Shown: piece by piece, positions 1-7,802 of the stretch
Layout of the letters: each line of letters starts with the position of its first letter
Position numbering within the stretch: position 1 is the stretch's first letter
Assembly (NCBI RefSeq): GCF_029945705.1
Contig: NZ_JAQSDC010000057.1
Location: forward strand, 1-64,000
From: Methylotenera sp.
Lineage (GTDB): Bacteria; Pseudomonadota; Gammaproteobacteria; Burkholderiales; Methylophilaceae
Length of the DNA: 64,000 nt
Reading direction: 5' to 3'
Made by a program: the position numbers and the translations under genes
The notes under the pieces: model-generated
What the model was told of the DNA's origin: nothing
What the model saw: the letters and a program-made list of their open reading frames with translations, nothing else
Databases searched by the model: none

Positions 1-152
1 AAAAGTATCAGCAAAAAACCTTAGCAAGTGTGGCAGTTTGTTAGACCATTACACACGATTATCTTCAGTCGATTGGTTGCGATGAGCTGCAAGGTTATTA
101 CTTCAGTAAACCTATACCTGCCATTGAGTTTGAGGCCTTACTTCATAAATAG
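1..152 (+). pseudogene. Remnant 3' end of an EAL-domain (c-di-GMP phosphodiesterase) gene
   Basis: In the frame ending at the TAG of 150-152 the last 28 residues read QSIGCDELQGYYFSKPIP and onward, which is the conserved C-terminal block of EAL domains (GCDxxQGYxFSxPxP). A few codons upstream, where the VAEGVET motif should stand, the same frame reads VAVC followed by a stop (42-44) and then TITHDYL, as if several bases had been lost and others changed. The motif is therefore broken and the gene is probably decayed. The window edge hides the rest, so a sequencing or assembly error cannot be excluded. Confidence 0.6.
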
Positions 153-193
153 CTTTATAGAATTATGATGTTAGAAAAGCCTGTTGTTCCACA

Positions 194-766
194 TCATTTA
201 TTGACATGGGGTCCTGCTTTGTAATTGATGATTTCAGCGCTTTGTAGCACATGAATTAATTGTTCTGTATCAAATCCGAGCTCTTTAGCCTGCGCAATCA
301 AATGTTGTTTAATCGGATAAGTGAGTTGTGGCGTTCTGGAAAGTATCCATAAATAAGACTTATCTGGTCCACAAACCATGACATAGTTATAGTACGGTTT
401 ATCTAACACCATAATGTTATACGCACCGTAAAATGGGCCAAAGAATGATACCTTAAGCTTGCCTGTATTGGTTTTGTCGGCATTGGGAGGATCTACAAAA
501 TAAGCTTTGCCTTCGGCCTCTTTCCACTCATTTGTTTTTGTATTAAAGCCACGATTAATGACTTTAATGCCGCCGTCGTCTCGCAGGCTATAAGTAGCCG
601 TTACCTTTTCTAAATCACGTTCAAATGAATGGTCTAACCTCGCAATTTCATACCATGTGCCGAGATACTGATTTGCATCAACACTCTCAACCACCTTTAC
701 ATTTTCAGGGGTGCCCATGCATGCCGTGAGCGCAAGTGCTGTCAGCCAAGTAAGAAGATTTTTCAT
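194..766 (-). CDS. blc: Outer-membrane lipocalin (Blc type)
   Basis: A 190-residue lipoprotein. The signal peptide ends in a lipobox LTAC, so Cys16 would be lipidated. The lipocalin signature GTWYE (residues 36-40) follows, then an eight-strand barrel of normal bacterial length with a late VMVCGPD...LWILSR segment typical of Blc. Blc binds fatty acids or lysophospholipids at the inner face of the outer membrane and is linked to envelope stress and membrane lipid turnover. The residue after Cys16 is Met, not Asp, which agrees with outer-membrane sorting. It stands 39 bases downstream of the esterase-like gene on the same strand and could share its transcript. The family is clear; the ligand is not. 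Confidence 0.9.
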   Translation of the reverse strand: MKNLLTWLTALALTACMGTPENVKVVESVDANQYLGTWYEIARLDHSFERDLEKVTATYSLRDDGGIKVINRGFNTKTNEWKEAEGKAYFVDPPNADKTNTGKLKVSFFGPFYGAYNIMVLDKPYYNYVMVCGPDKSYLWILSRTPQLTYPIKQHLIAQAKELGFDTEQLIHVLQSAEIINYKAGPHVNK

Positions 767-805
767 TTATGTTTTAAATTTAAGTTTAGTTTCTAATGGT
801 TGAAA

Positions 806-1738
806 TTACAAAGGCAGCCCAAGTGAGCGCATAAATGCTTCAACTTTGTCCGTATAATCACTTGTTAAGCCTAAATTTTCATTGATTTCTTTATGAGACA
901 TTGCGACGGGAAGAACGTTTGCTGGTGTGCCTAACTTAGTCGCTTTTTCAATGAAAGCTTCTGCTTGAGTGCAAGGTTTGTCTTTTCTTTTGGTGGAACA
1001 AACCGCTAGCATAGGTACTGTTTTTTGCGAGAGTTGATGACTGGGCGAGGTGCTTTTCCAGAAGGCACTATCGCTACCAAAAGCTTTGTCGTAAAAAGGT
1101 AGGTGCTTAGATGACATGGTTTTTTCAAGATCATATGCAGCACTATCGAGCATCACAGTGCCTAGCCAAGGTTGAGCGCCTTGTTGTTTTGCAATGTTGG
1201 CGTCAGCGGTAATCAGAGCTACCAAATGCGCACCTGCTGAATGCCCCATTAAGACGAAGCGCTTAGCATTACCACCCCAAGTTGGTGCTAGAGATTGCGC
1301 TTTCGCCAGAGCTAATGCGACATCGCTTGCCTGTGTGAGTGGGTCAGCTTTTGGCAGCATACGGTAGTTGATAGAAACGAAAATAATGCCTTTAGCTAAC
1401 CATCTATTAGCTTTGTTTTCAACCACGCGATTCATGGCTTTATCACCTGTCCGCCAAGCGCCGCCATGTACCATCAATACTACAGACGCGTTTTGTGCGT
1501 CTTTTGGAATGTATACGTCGAAGCTTTGTGCAATATCAGCACCATAGCTAATATTGCGTTGAACAGTGGCGTTTTCTGGATTGAAGGGCTGATTGTCGCC
1601 ATCCTCTAGTTCCATTTCATCCACTTGCTGTCGATGCGCTAATCTCTCAGTAATCCGCTCTCGTATCGTTTGTGCATTCACATATTGACTGCTAAAAATA
1701 ACAATAAGTAAGCTGAGAAAAGCACACAATTTTTTCAT
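806..1738 (-). CDS. Secreted alpha/beta-hydrolase (esterase/lipase-like)
   Basis: A 310-residue protein with an N-terminal signal peptide (hydrophobic 6-20, likely cleavage after VNA at 22). The mature protein has the HGGAW oxyanion-hole motif (91-95) and the nucleophile elbow GHSAGA with Ser167, as in the hormone-sensitive-lipase/BD-FAE branch of alpha/beta hydrolases. A C-terminal SHKEIN segment probably gives the catalytic His. Cysteines near 247-256 could form a disulfide in the periplasm. It would hydrolyse a small ester, but the substrate cannot be told from sequence. It lies directly upstream of the lipocalin gene on the same strand, so a joint envelope-lipid role is possible but unproven. 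Confidence 0.8.
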   Translation of the reverse strand: MKKLCAFLSLLIVIFSSQYVNAQTIRERITERLAHRQQVDEMELEDGDNQPFNPENATVQRNISYGADIAQSFDVYIPKDAQNASVVLMVHGGAWRTGDKAMNRVVENKANRWLAKGIIFVSINYRMLPKADPLTQASDVALALAKAQSLAPTWGGNAKRFVLMGHSAGAHLVALITADANIAKQQGAQPWLGTVMLDSAAYDLEKTMSSKHLPFYDKAFGSDSAFWKSTSPSHQLSQKTVPMLAVCSTKRKDKPCTQAEAFIEKATKLGTPANVLPVAMSHKEINENLGLTSDYTDKVEAFMRSLGLPL

Positions 1739-1786
1739 ATGATAAACCTATTCTTTTGAATAAACGGCTAATTAAATATCATTAAC

Positions 1787-2524
1787 TTAAGCCTTTTCCG
1801 CGTTATTGAGAGAAGCTAACTCAGATTCACTCAACCAACGCCATTCGCCAACAGCTAAGTCATCAGGCAACTTCACTTCACCGATTTGAATACGCTTCAA
1901 GCCTTCCACGCGGTTGCTTATGGCGGCTACCATGCGCTTAACTTGATGATATTTGCCTTCAGCTAGCGTCATATGGATCACATTTTCAGTGATGCGTGTA
2001 CAAGCAAGGGCAGCAATTGGCGCATCTTCATCAATTAATTGCACGCCTTTTAAAATGTGGGCAATTTGTTCATCGCTGACGGCGTGTTTGCAGGTCACTT
2101 CATAGACTTTTGGCACTTTATGTTTAGGCGAACTCATGCGGTGAATAAACTGACCATCGTCTGAAATTAGAATTAACCCAGTGGTATCTTCATCTAACCT
2201 GCCTATGCACTGCACATCGCGCACTACCAGTGGGTGTGGCAGTAAACTGTAGATAGTAGGGTGGTGCTGGGTTTTGTGTGAGCATTCGTAATCGCTTGGT
2301 TTATGCAGCATTAAGTAAGATTTTTCGCGGTAATCCCATGCATCACCTTTTACCGTATATTGCAGATTTTCAGTTTCAAACTCTGCATCAGGGTCGTCAC
2401 AAATCTCACCATTGACCGTGACCTCTTGATTGAGAATTAATATGCGGCACAACTTACGTGCGCCAAAGCCTTGATTGCAGATAATGCGTTCAAGCGGAAG
2501 TTTAGATTTTAATTTTTTAGCCAT
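1787..2524 (-). CDS. rsuA: 16S rRNA pseudouridine synthase, RsuA/RluF family
   Basis: An S4-type RNA-binding domain (first ~55 residues) is followed by a pseudouridine synthase domain with the motif GRLDEDTTGL, whose Asp (about residue 111) is the catalytic aspartate. The GKYHQVKRM block is typical of the RsuA/RluB/RluE/RluF group. RsuA makes pseudouridine 516 in 16S rRNA, and the DTTGL form of the motif fits RsuA best, though RluF-like specificity cannot be ruled out. I take the ATG at 2524 (MAKKLK) as start. The frame is open for 12 further codons upstream, but the peptide there looks unlike a pseudouridine synthase N terminus. Neither start has a strong ribosome-binding site. Confidence 0.82.
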   Translation of the reverse strand: MAKKLKSKLPLERIICNQGFGARKLCRILILNQEVTVNGEICDDPDAEFETENLQYTVKGDAWDYREKSYLMLHKPSDYECSHKTQHHPTIYSLLPHPLVVRDVQCIGRLDEDTTGLILISDDGQFIHRMSSPKHKVPKVYEVTCKHAVSDEQIAHILKGVQLIDEDAPIAALACTRITENVIHMTLAEGKYHQVKRMVAAISNRVEGLKRIQIGEVKLPDDLAVGEWRWLSESELASLNNAEKA

Positions 2525-2603
2525 AGCCCAAATTATAACGCCCATGTAGCAAGCTGACATGGGCGCTTTTGATTTTTATATATTTACTGCTTGTTATTGG
2601 GCA

Positions 2604-3287
2604 TTACTCGCCCACTAATTGAGCTGCATCTACATATTTATAACCATGACTAACATTATTAGCCATAGTGTATTTCACCGCTTTGACTTGATATGCCGTT
2701 TTGGGGAAAGTTTTTACAAACCAAGTTCTATTACCACGGCTATCGTTTTTCACATCGCTGATGCCTGACCAAACCGTATGCCATTTGCTTTCAGTATCTT
2801 GCAACTCGACTTTGCTAATGGCTTCTGGAGCGTCGCCATTTGGCATGACTAATCTAACTTCTGTTGCTGCAACAGGTTTATCGTAAGTGAGCTCTAACCA
2901 GTCAAACCCAATTTCTTGATTATTATTTGTCCAAGTTTTGCCGTCCACTTTGCCTACTACATTATCAGCAACATTTGAGCTTGAAGGTGTTTTTCCATCA
3001 TCATCGCCAAATGTAGAGCTAGCTTTGGCGCTAGACGCCCATTGTGCTTTAGAATCGTTCATGTAAGTGTCTTCCATCACACCATAGTCCATTAACGCTT
3101 GTTTTTTAGCCATTTCTTTTTCTGCGTCCGACATTTCGGCTTCAGTTTTAGCTGCTGGTGCGTTTAAAACAGGTGCTTCTGTTGCTTTCGGTGCAGTTTC
3201 TACTGGAGCAGCTTCTTCTGTTTTTTTATGGCAAGCCATCAAGCAAAGTGACGACAGTAAAATGATAAGTAATATGCTTTTTTTCAT
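2604..3287 (-). CDS. Lipoprotein with a discoidin (F5/8 type C)-like domain, function unknown
   Basis: A 227-residue lipoprotein: signal peptide with lipobox LMAC (Cys19), then a low-complexity Ala/Pro/Glu/Thr linker to about residue 60. From WASSAKASSTFGDD onward the sequence resembles the galactose-binding-like beta-sandwich of discoidin domains (polypeptide beginning A.ASS, then DNVVGKVDGKTW, WLELTYDKP, VRLVMPNG). Such domains bind sugars or surfaces. I recognise no specific family and no catalytic residues. It stands alone on the minus strand between the pseudouridine synthase and aquaporin genes. The domain assignment is by pattern only and moderately sure. Confidence 0.6.
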   Translation of the reverse strand: MKKSILLIILLSSLCLMACHKKTEEAAPVETAPKATEAPVLNAPAAKTEAEMSDAEKEMAKKQALMDYGVMEDTYMNDSKAQWASSAKASSTFGDDDGKTPSSSNVADNVVGKVDGKTWTNNNQEIGFDWLELTYDKPVAATEVRLVMPNGDAPEAISKVELQDTESKWHTVWSGISDVKNDSRGNRTWFVKTFPKTAYQVKAVKYTMANNVSHGYKYVDAAQLVGE

Positions 3288-3396
3288 GTTGTTATTGAGT
3301 CCAAAAAATAAAAAACGGTTAAGAGTTGCAGAATATCGCCATTAAAAAATAAAGTCCACCACGCATAAACGTGTTGTACTTTAAAATCCGTCGCTA

Positions 3397-4086
3397 TTAA
3401 TCTTCTTTGCTAATAAAGTTATATAGCAAAGCACCAATTACCGCACCAATAATAGGCGCTAACCAGAATAACCAAAGCTGACTAAGTGCAATGCCGCCTT
3501 CTAACAAAGCTGGACCAGTGCTACGTGCTGGGTTTACTGAAGTGTTGGTGACTGGAATGCTAATCATATGGATAAGTGTGAGTGTAAAACCAATGGCAAG
3601 TGGCGCCAAGCCTGCAGGTGCGCGTTTGTCAGTAGCCCCCATGATTATGAACAAGAACATCGCCGTCATCGCGACTTCAGTCACTAGTGCTGCCATCATA
3701 CTGTAGCCATGTGGTGAATGTTCACCAAAACCATTTGAAGCTAGTCCGCCTGCAAAACCTTCAGCACCGCTAGCAATGGTACGAATAAGTAGTGCGGCCA
3801 GAATGGCACCCAGCACTTGCGCGACAATATAATGGGGTAATTCACTGGCTTTAAATCGTCCGCCAGCCACTAAGCCAATTGAAACTGCAGGGTTCAGATG
3901 ACAGCCTGAAATATGACCAATTGCATATGCCATCGTCACCACCGTTAAACCAAAAGCGAATGATACGCCTAGATAACCTAAGCCTAAATCTGGAATGCCA
4001 GCCGCTAATACAGCACTACCACAACCGCCTAAAACCAGCCAAAAAGTACCAATTAGTTCTGCAACAGAACGTTTAGTCAATGACAT
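3397..4086 (-). CDS. aqpZ: Aquaporin Z (water channel)
   Basis: A 229-residue MIP-family inner-membrane channel with six predicted membrane spans and two half-helix NPA motifs: HLNPAVS (NPA 65-67) and SVNPARS (185-187), the latter followed by the selectivity-filter Arg189. The residues around them (small Thr/Ser and the extra Gly stretches) fit a water-specific AqpZ, not the glycerol facilitator, which has an Asp after the second NPA. The start is well fixed by the sequence AGGAGG six bases upstream of the ATG. It is divergent from the rRNA methyltransferase gene, with 144 bases between. Confidence 0.92.
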   Translation of the reverse strand: MSLTKRSVAELIGTFWLVLGGCGSAVLAAGIPDLGLGYLGVSFAFGLTVVTMAYAIGHISGCHLNPAVSIGLVAGGRFKASELPHYIVAQVLGAILAALLIRTIASGAEGFAGGLASNGFGEHSPHGYSMMAALVTEVAMTAMFLFIIMGATDKRAPAGLAPLAIGFTLTLIHMISIPVTNTSVNPARSTGPALLEGGIALSQLWLFWLAPIIGAVIGALLYNFISKED

Positions 4087-4230
4087 ATTGCCTCCTGAAA
4101 TTTATAAGTTTTAAAAGTAGATTCAATTATTATCTTAAATTCTAACTACTTAGATAATTTACTGTAATCCTTATGCGCTCACAAGTGAGTTCGGTTAAAC
4201 TGTCATTTTTAATATGTAAACAATTGTTCA

Positions 4231-5016
4231 ATGTCATTTAAACACATCATTTCGCGCGACAATCCCGTTTTTAAGCAGCTTAAAAAGTTAGCTGATAATT
4301 CACGTGAGCGCCGTAGTGAAGGGCAAACCTTATTAGATGGCGTGCATTTAATAGAAGCCTATATGGCTACTTTTGGTGAGCCTGTGATGATCATTATTCC
4401 AGAAGGCAAAAGCAGCATAGAAGCGACTGGGTTGATTCAAACTCTGACCGAAATCTCAACCATTATGTTGCCGACGTTAATGTTTGCTGAACTCACACCT
4501 GTAGCAAGTGCAACTGGTATTTTGGCTTTGGTTAAAATTCCGCAATTAACTGCGCCAGAGCAACCAAAATTTGCATTAATGTTAGAAGATATTCAAGACC
4601 CTGGTAATTTGGGTAGTATGTTGCGCACGGCAGCAGCAGCAGGGGTAGAAGCGGTCTACTTAAGTACCAGTTGTACTGACGCTTGGTCACCAAAAGCCTT
4701 GCGTGGAGGACAAGGCGCACAATTTGTATTGCCCATTGTGGAACGTGCTAATTTAATTGCTGAGCTAGATAACTTTAGTGGCAATAGTTATGCAACGGCT
4801 ATGCACGGCGAGTCGCTGTATGCGCAAGACTTTACGCAAGCCACGGCATTTGTGATTGGTAATGAAGGTGCTGGGTTAAGGAAACAAACCATAGCAGCCG
4901 CAGATAAAAGTATTACTATTCCAATGACAGAAAGTCAGTTCGGTTCTGTAGAGTCGCTTAATGCAGGGGCAGCCGCGGCTATTTGTCTATTTGAGCGTAA
5001 GCGGCAGGTTTTATGA
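4231..5016 (+). CDS. SpoU/TrmH-family RNA 2'-O-methyltransferase
   Basis: A 261-residue SPOUT methyltransferase. The N terminus (to ~90) is a SpoU substrate-binding domain. The C-terminal trefoil-knot domain has all three SpoU motifs: QDPGNLGSMLRTAAAAG (motif 1), the IGNEGAGL block (motif 2) and IPMTESQFGSVESLNAGAAAAI (motif 3, cofactor binding). It would methylate a ribose 2'-OH in rRNA or tRNA with S-adenosylmethionine. The length suits RlmB-like or TsnR-like enzymes; the target nucleotide is not predictable. The TGA overlaps the ATG of the following pilin-like gene by four bases, implying translational coupling. Confidence 0.85.
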   Translation: MSFKHIISRDNPVFKQLKKLADNSRERRSEGQTLLDGVHLIEAYMATFGEPVMIIIPEGKSSIEATGLIQTLTEISTIMLPTLMFAELTPVASATGILALVKIPQLTAPEQPKFALMLEDIQDPGNLGSMLRTAAAAGVEAVYLSTSCTDAWSPKALRGGQGAQFVLPIVERANLIAELDNFSGNSYATAMHGESLYAQDFTQATAFVIGNEGAGLRKQTIAAADKSITIPMTESQFGSVESLNAGAAAAICLFERKRQVL

Positions 5017-5504
5017 CACACCAATTGAAATATAAACAAGTAGGTTTCTCTGCAATTGAAATGATGGTGGTAGTGGCGATTATTGCCATCTTGGCGATGA
5101 TTGCGATTCCTTCTAGTTTGGGAAGTATCGTTAAGGAGCACGTCAATGCAGCACTGCCATTGGCTGATATTGTGAAAGAGCCTATTGCAGCTGCATGGAA
5201 GCTGACTAAAACATTACCTGCTGACAATAAAGAGGCAGGTCTGCCTGATGCAGATAAAATTGTGAGTAATTTTATCAGTTCAGTTGAAGTGAAGAATGGC
5301 GCCATTCACATGACCTTTGGCAATAAAGCACATGCAAAACTTACAGGTAAAGTATTGTCGCTTCGGCCTGCGGTGATTGAAGATTCTCAAATCGTACCAG
5401 TGACATGGGTGTGTGGTAACGCTAAAGCACCAGATAAAATGACGCTAAAAGGCGAGAATAGAACGAGTGTTGCCGCTGAGTTTTTACCTATGATGTGTAG
5501 ATAA
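5013..5504 (+). CDS. Type IV pilin-like protein
   Basis: A 163-residue prepilin: a short basic leader ends at Gly11, followed by FSAIEMMVVVAIIAILAMIA, so prepilin peptidase would cut between Gly and Phe, and Glu5 of the mature protein is present. The canonical FTLIE is changed to FSAIE. Two C-terminal cysteines (in WVCGN and MMCR) would close the D-region loop usual in type IVa pilins. No other pilus gene is in the window. The gene overlaps the RNA methyltransferase by four bases and ends just before the convergent hsp33. It could be a minor or major pilin; which one is not decidable here. Confidence 0.8.
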   Translation: MTHQLKYKQVGFSAIEMMVVVAIIAILAMIAIPSSLGSIVKEHVNAALPLADIVKEPIAAAWKLTKTLPADNKEAGLPDADKIVSNFISSVEVKNGAIHMTFGNKAHAKLTGKVLSLRPAVIEDSQIVPVTWVCGNAKAPDKMTLKGENRTSVAAEFLPMMCR

Positions 5505-5531
5505 TGACTTTGTGAAAAACTCGCTAATCAC

Positions 5532-6437
5532 TTAGTGAACTTTAGGGCTAGTGGTAACCGCTACTTCAGTCGCCATTAATTGCGCAGCATCTACCTTATC
5601 AAAAGCATAATGTGAATTACAAAAGTCGCAGTTCACCTCAATTTTTCCTTGTTCCTCAATGATGCTGTTGATTTCTTCATCACCCAGCATGCGCAACATA
5701 TTAGAGACGCTTTCACGAGTGCAACTACAAAAGAATTGCGTAATGCTAGGTTCAAATAGACGTACATCCTCTTCGTGAAATAAGCGAGTGATGAGCGTTT
5801 CAGTTGGCAAGTTAAGCAATTCATCATCGGTCACCGTGTCAGCTAAGTGACCTACGCGGTTCCAAATATCTTCATCATGTATTTGTGTTTCTTGATTCAT
5901 CGTCTCTGGTAATTTTTGTATCAACATGCCTGCAGCAGAATCACCATCGCAACTTAACCATATTTTGGTGTCAATTTGCTCAGAGCGCATCATGTAGTTT
6001 TCCAATACTGCGCTAATGCTATCACCCTCGATTGGCACAATACCTTGATAGGCTTGCCCCTCTTTAGGGTCTAGCGTAATCATGAATTGACCTTGTTCGA
6101 TTAACTCAAATAAATTTTGGTTATCTGTTACTTCACCACTCCATTTAGCTGTGGCGCGCATTTTTATAGTAGTGCCAACATCTGAATTACATTCGACCAC
6201 CAATAGCTTTAAAGCACCTTTACTTTGAATTTGCATCACCAAAGAGCCATTCATCTTAAGTGTAGCTGTGAGTAAGGCGCTGGCAGCCATTAGCTCACCA
6301 AGTGCCTTTCGCAAGCCTGTGGGTAAGTGCTGTTTATTCAGTGCTTGCTGTAGTGTTTGCGTGAGATTGACTAGGTTGCCACGGACTGGCGTGTTTTCAA
6401 ATACGAATCGTTGCAGTGTGTCTTGTTGTGTTTTCAT
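5532..6437 (-). CDS. hslO: Redox-regulated chaperone Hsp33
   Basis: A 301-residue Hsp33. The C-terminal zinc-binding redox switch is intact: CSC at 237-239 and CDFC at 270-273, separated by 30 residues. Oxidation of these cysteines releases zinc and activates the holdase chaperone, which protects proteins under combined oxidative and heat stress. The N-terminal domain carries the family pattern around LMQIQSKGALKLLVVEC. It is cytoplasmic. The DUF3301 gene lies 28 bases upstream on the same strand, so the two may be cotranscribed. I saw no convincing sigma-32 promoter directly upstream. Confidence 0.93.
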   Translation of the reverse strand: MKTQQDTLQRFVFENTPVRGNLVNLTQTLQQALNKQHLPTGLRKALGELMAASALLTATLKMNGSLVMQIQSKGALKLLVVECNSDVGTTIKMRATAKWSGEVTDNQNLFELIEQGQFMITLDPKEGQAYQGIVPIEGDSISAVLENYMMRSEQIDTKIWLSCDGDSAAGMLIQKLPETMNQETQIHDEDIWNRVGHLADTVTDDELLNLPTETLITRLFHEEDVRLFEPSITQFFCSCTRESVSNMLRMLGDEEINSIIEEQGKIEVNCDFCNSHYAFDKVDAAQLMATEVAVTTSPKVH

Positions 6438-6465
6438 GCCGCTATTTTAACATAGGGCTGTTAAG

Positions 6466-6768
6466 TTATTGCTGATAAGGTGGAATGTCCCAGCTCAGTA
6501 ACTGATTTCCAAGCAGTATCAGGTGACAATGCAATCGATCAGCACCATTTGCGCTAACATCAAATTCATAAGTGCGTAAAAACCGCACATGTCCGCGGCT
6601 GTTACGTCCAAGCCATAGCTTGCTACACGCCACAGTTTCATCAAGTAATTGTAGATTAAAGCGAGAAGCGAGTTCGTGACCTAATAAAATAGCGCGCTCT
6701 CGCTTGTCCATACTATCAAGCCAAAACCAAGCCATGCCAATGAGTATGGCTAATAATGCAATTTCCAT
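6466..6768 (-). CDS. DUF3301 family membrane-anchored protein
   Basis: A 100-residue protein beginning with one hydrophobic membrane segment (about 2-16) and the motif WFWLDSMDKRERA, which together with the later GRNSRGHVRFLRTYEFDVSANG marks the DUF3301 family of gamma- and betaproteobacteria. The family has no known function. The topology implies a short N-terminal anchor and a soluble domain. It precedes hslO on the same strand. An AGGTGTTCTTTC-type upstream sequence does not give a clear ribosome-binding site. Confidence 0.75.
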   Translation of the reverse strand: MEIALLAILIGMAWFWLDSMDKRERAILLGHELASRFNLQLLDETVACSKLWLGRNSRGHVRFLRTYEFDVSANGADRLHCHLILLGNQLLSWDIPPYQQ

Positions 6769-6918
6769 GAGGTGTTCTTTCTTAAGTTTTACTTTTGATG
6801 AGTAACTTTTATGTCGTCACAGGCGATTTAAATTATTTGTACTTCAAATAAAGTCGATTATTATGTTGAATTGTAAGCTAAAGATATCGCATATCAGATA
6901 TAGTTTTATGAAGTCAAT

Positions 6919-7611
6919 ATGAAAAATAACAATCTAATGAATCAAACGCGTGAGGATGAAGCCGTCAGGGCTTATTTAAAGCTATTGCAGGCTAAGGGTG
7001 CTGTTAGCGCAGCGCTTCTTAGGCGCTCGCAGTTTTTAGAAAAGCTGATTGTAAATCTTGCAGGCAAAGAGTTGGATGGTCACGAGTATCGTGAGGCAGT
7101 GGAGCCACTGATGGAAACCGTGCCTACTGAGGATTGGCACGACTGTTTGACTGCGGCACGTGAGTTTTTTCCATTCTGGAAAGAAGATTTTAAAGCTATT
7201 GCTGCTTTAAACATTAATCCAGGTTTTGACGTCATCCCATTGCAATGGAAACCATTACCAACGTCATTAAAGTTGTTGATGGAAAGTTTAGCTACTGAGA
7301 AATTTGATGCGTCAGAAAATTGGCCATTAAAAGCTTACGCGCAAGCGCTTCGCCAAGAGGGATCAGAGCAGTCATTGGTTGATACGCGCGTAAAACTGGC
7401 AAAAATCATCTTGGTACGTTTGAAAAATGCACCATTAAAAAATCATAAATCTTATCGAACAGCAGTTGATCTGACATTGCCTCTATTCAATATTAAAAAT
7501 AATAGGCGCTTGTTTTTAGTGGTGGTGCGTGAGTTTTATCATTTTTGGATTGGTAATCCTGATGCAAGTAGTATGGTGCTTAAAGATGGCTCAGGGAATA
7601 TTCTGCTTTAA
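6919..7611 (+). CDS. Unknown protein made of two tandem homologous repeats
   Basis: A 230-residue soluble protein I do not recognise. It consists of two copies of a module of about 80 residues. Copy A spans residues 15-93 and copy B 136-216. They share an AY near the start, a leucine-rich helix, a YR.AV core (57-61 and 179-183) and an REFFPFW / REFYHFW end (81-87 and 204-210). No signal peptide, membrane segment or catalytic motif is visible, so it is likely an all-helical cytoplasmic protein that binds something. It stands alone, 190 bases upstream of amtB, which has its own promoter. Confidence 0.6.
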   Translation: MKNNNLMNQTREDEAVRAYLKLLQAKGAVSAALLRRSQFLEKLIVNLAGKELDGHEYREAVEPLMETVPTEDWHDCLTAAREFFPFWKEDFKAIAALNINPGFDVIPLQWKPLPTSLKLLMESLATEKFDASENWPLKAYAQALRQEGSEQSLVDTRVKLAKIILVRLKNAPLKNHKSYRTAVDLTLPLFNIKNNRRLFLVVVREFYHFWIGNPDASSMVLKDGSGNILL

Positions 7612-7641
7612 ATAAAATATCAATCAATTATTGTCAATTTC

Positions 7642-7656
7642 GCACTTAAATAGTGC
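7642..7656 (+). promoter_or_regulatory. NtrC-type enhancer box 1 of amtB
   Basis: GCACTTAAATAGTGC fits the NtrC consensus GCACY-N5-RGTGC as a perfect 5-bp dyad with five bases between. Its centre lies about 117 bases before the expected start of the sigma-54 transcript of amtB. Confidence 0.65.
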
Positions 7657-7671
7657 AATGCACCATTGCCA

Positions 7672-7686
7672 GCACTATTTAAGTGC
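7672..7686 (+). promoter_or_regulatory. NtrC-type enhancer box 2 of amtB
   Basis: GCACTATTTAAGTGC is the exact reverse complement of box 1, 30 bases (three helix turns) downstream of it and about 87 bases before the expected transcript start. Spacing and distance match the paired NtrC sites of the glnA enhancer. The two boxes could also pair with each other as a 15-bp hairpin with a 15-base loop, but no U-run follows, so a terminator is less likely. Confidence 0.65.
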
Positions 7687-7739
7687 TTTCTGCCACACCA
7701 CTCAAACTAATAAACTCGTAAAATCAATGGTTTAACTGT

Positions 7740-7755
7740 TGGCGCGCTATTTGCT
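7740..7755 (+). promoter_or_regulatory. Sigma-54 promoter of amtB
   Basis: TGGCGCGCTATTTGCT matches the RpoN consensus TGGCAC-N5-TTGCW: GG at 7741-7742 (-24), GC at 7753-7754 (-12), exactly ten bases between. Transcription would start near 7766, about 37 bases ahead of the amtB ATG. Confidence 0.75.
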
Positions 7756-7802
7756 TTATTTTCCTGAATAATTTTTTAGAAAACTCAAGGGGAAATTGAG
7801 AA

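Noticed and set aside
7642-7686. The two GCAC boxes as a terminator hairpin of the preceding gene
   Set aside because: The arms pair perfectly but no T-run follows, and both arms are individually NtrC-like with enhancer spacing to a sigma-54 promoter.
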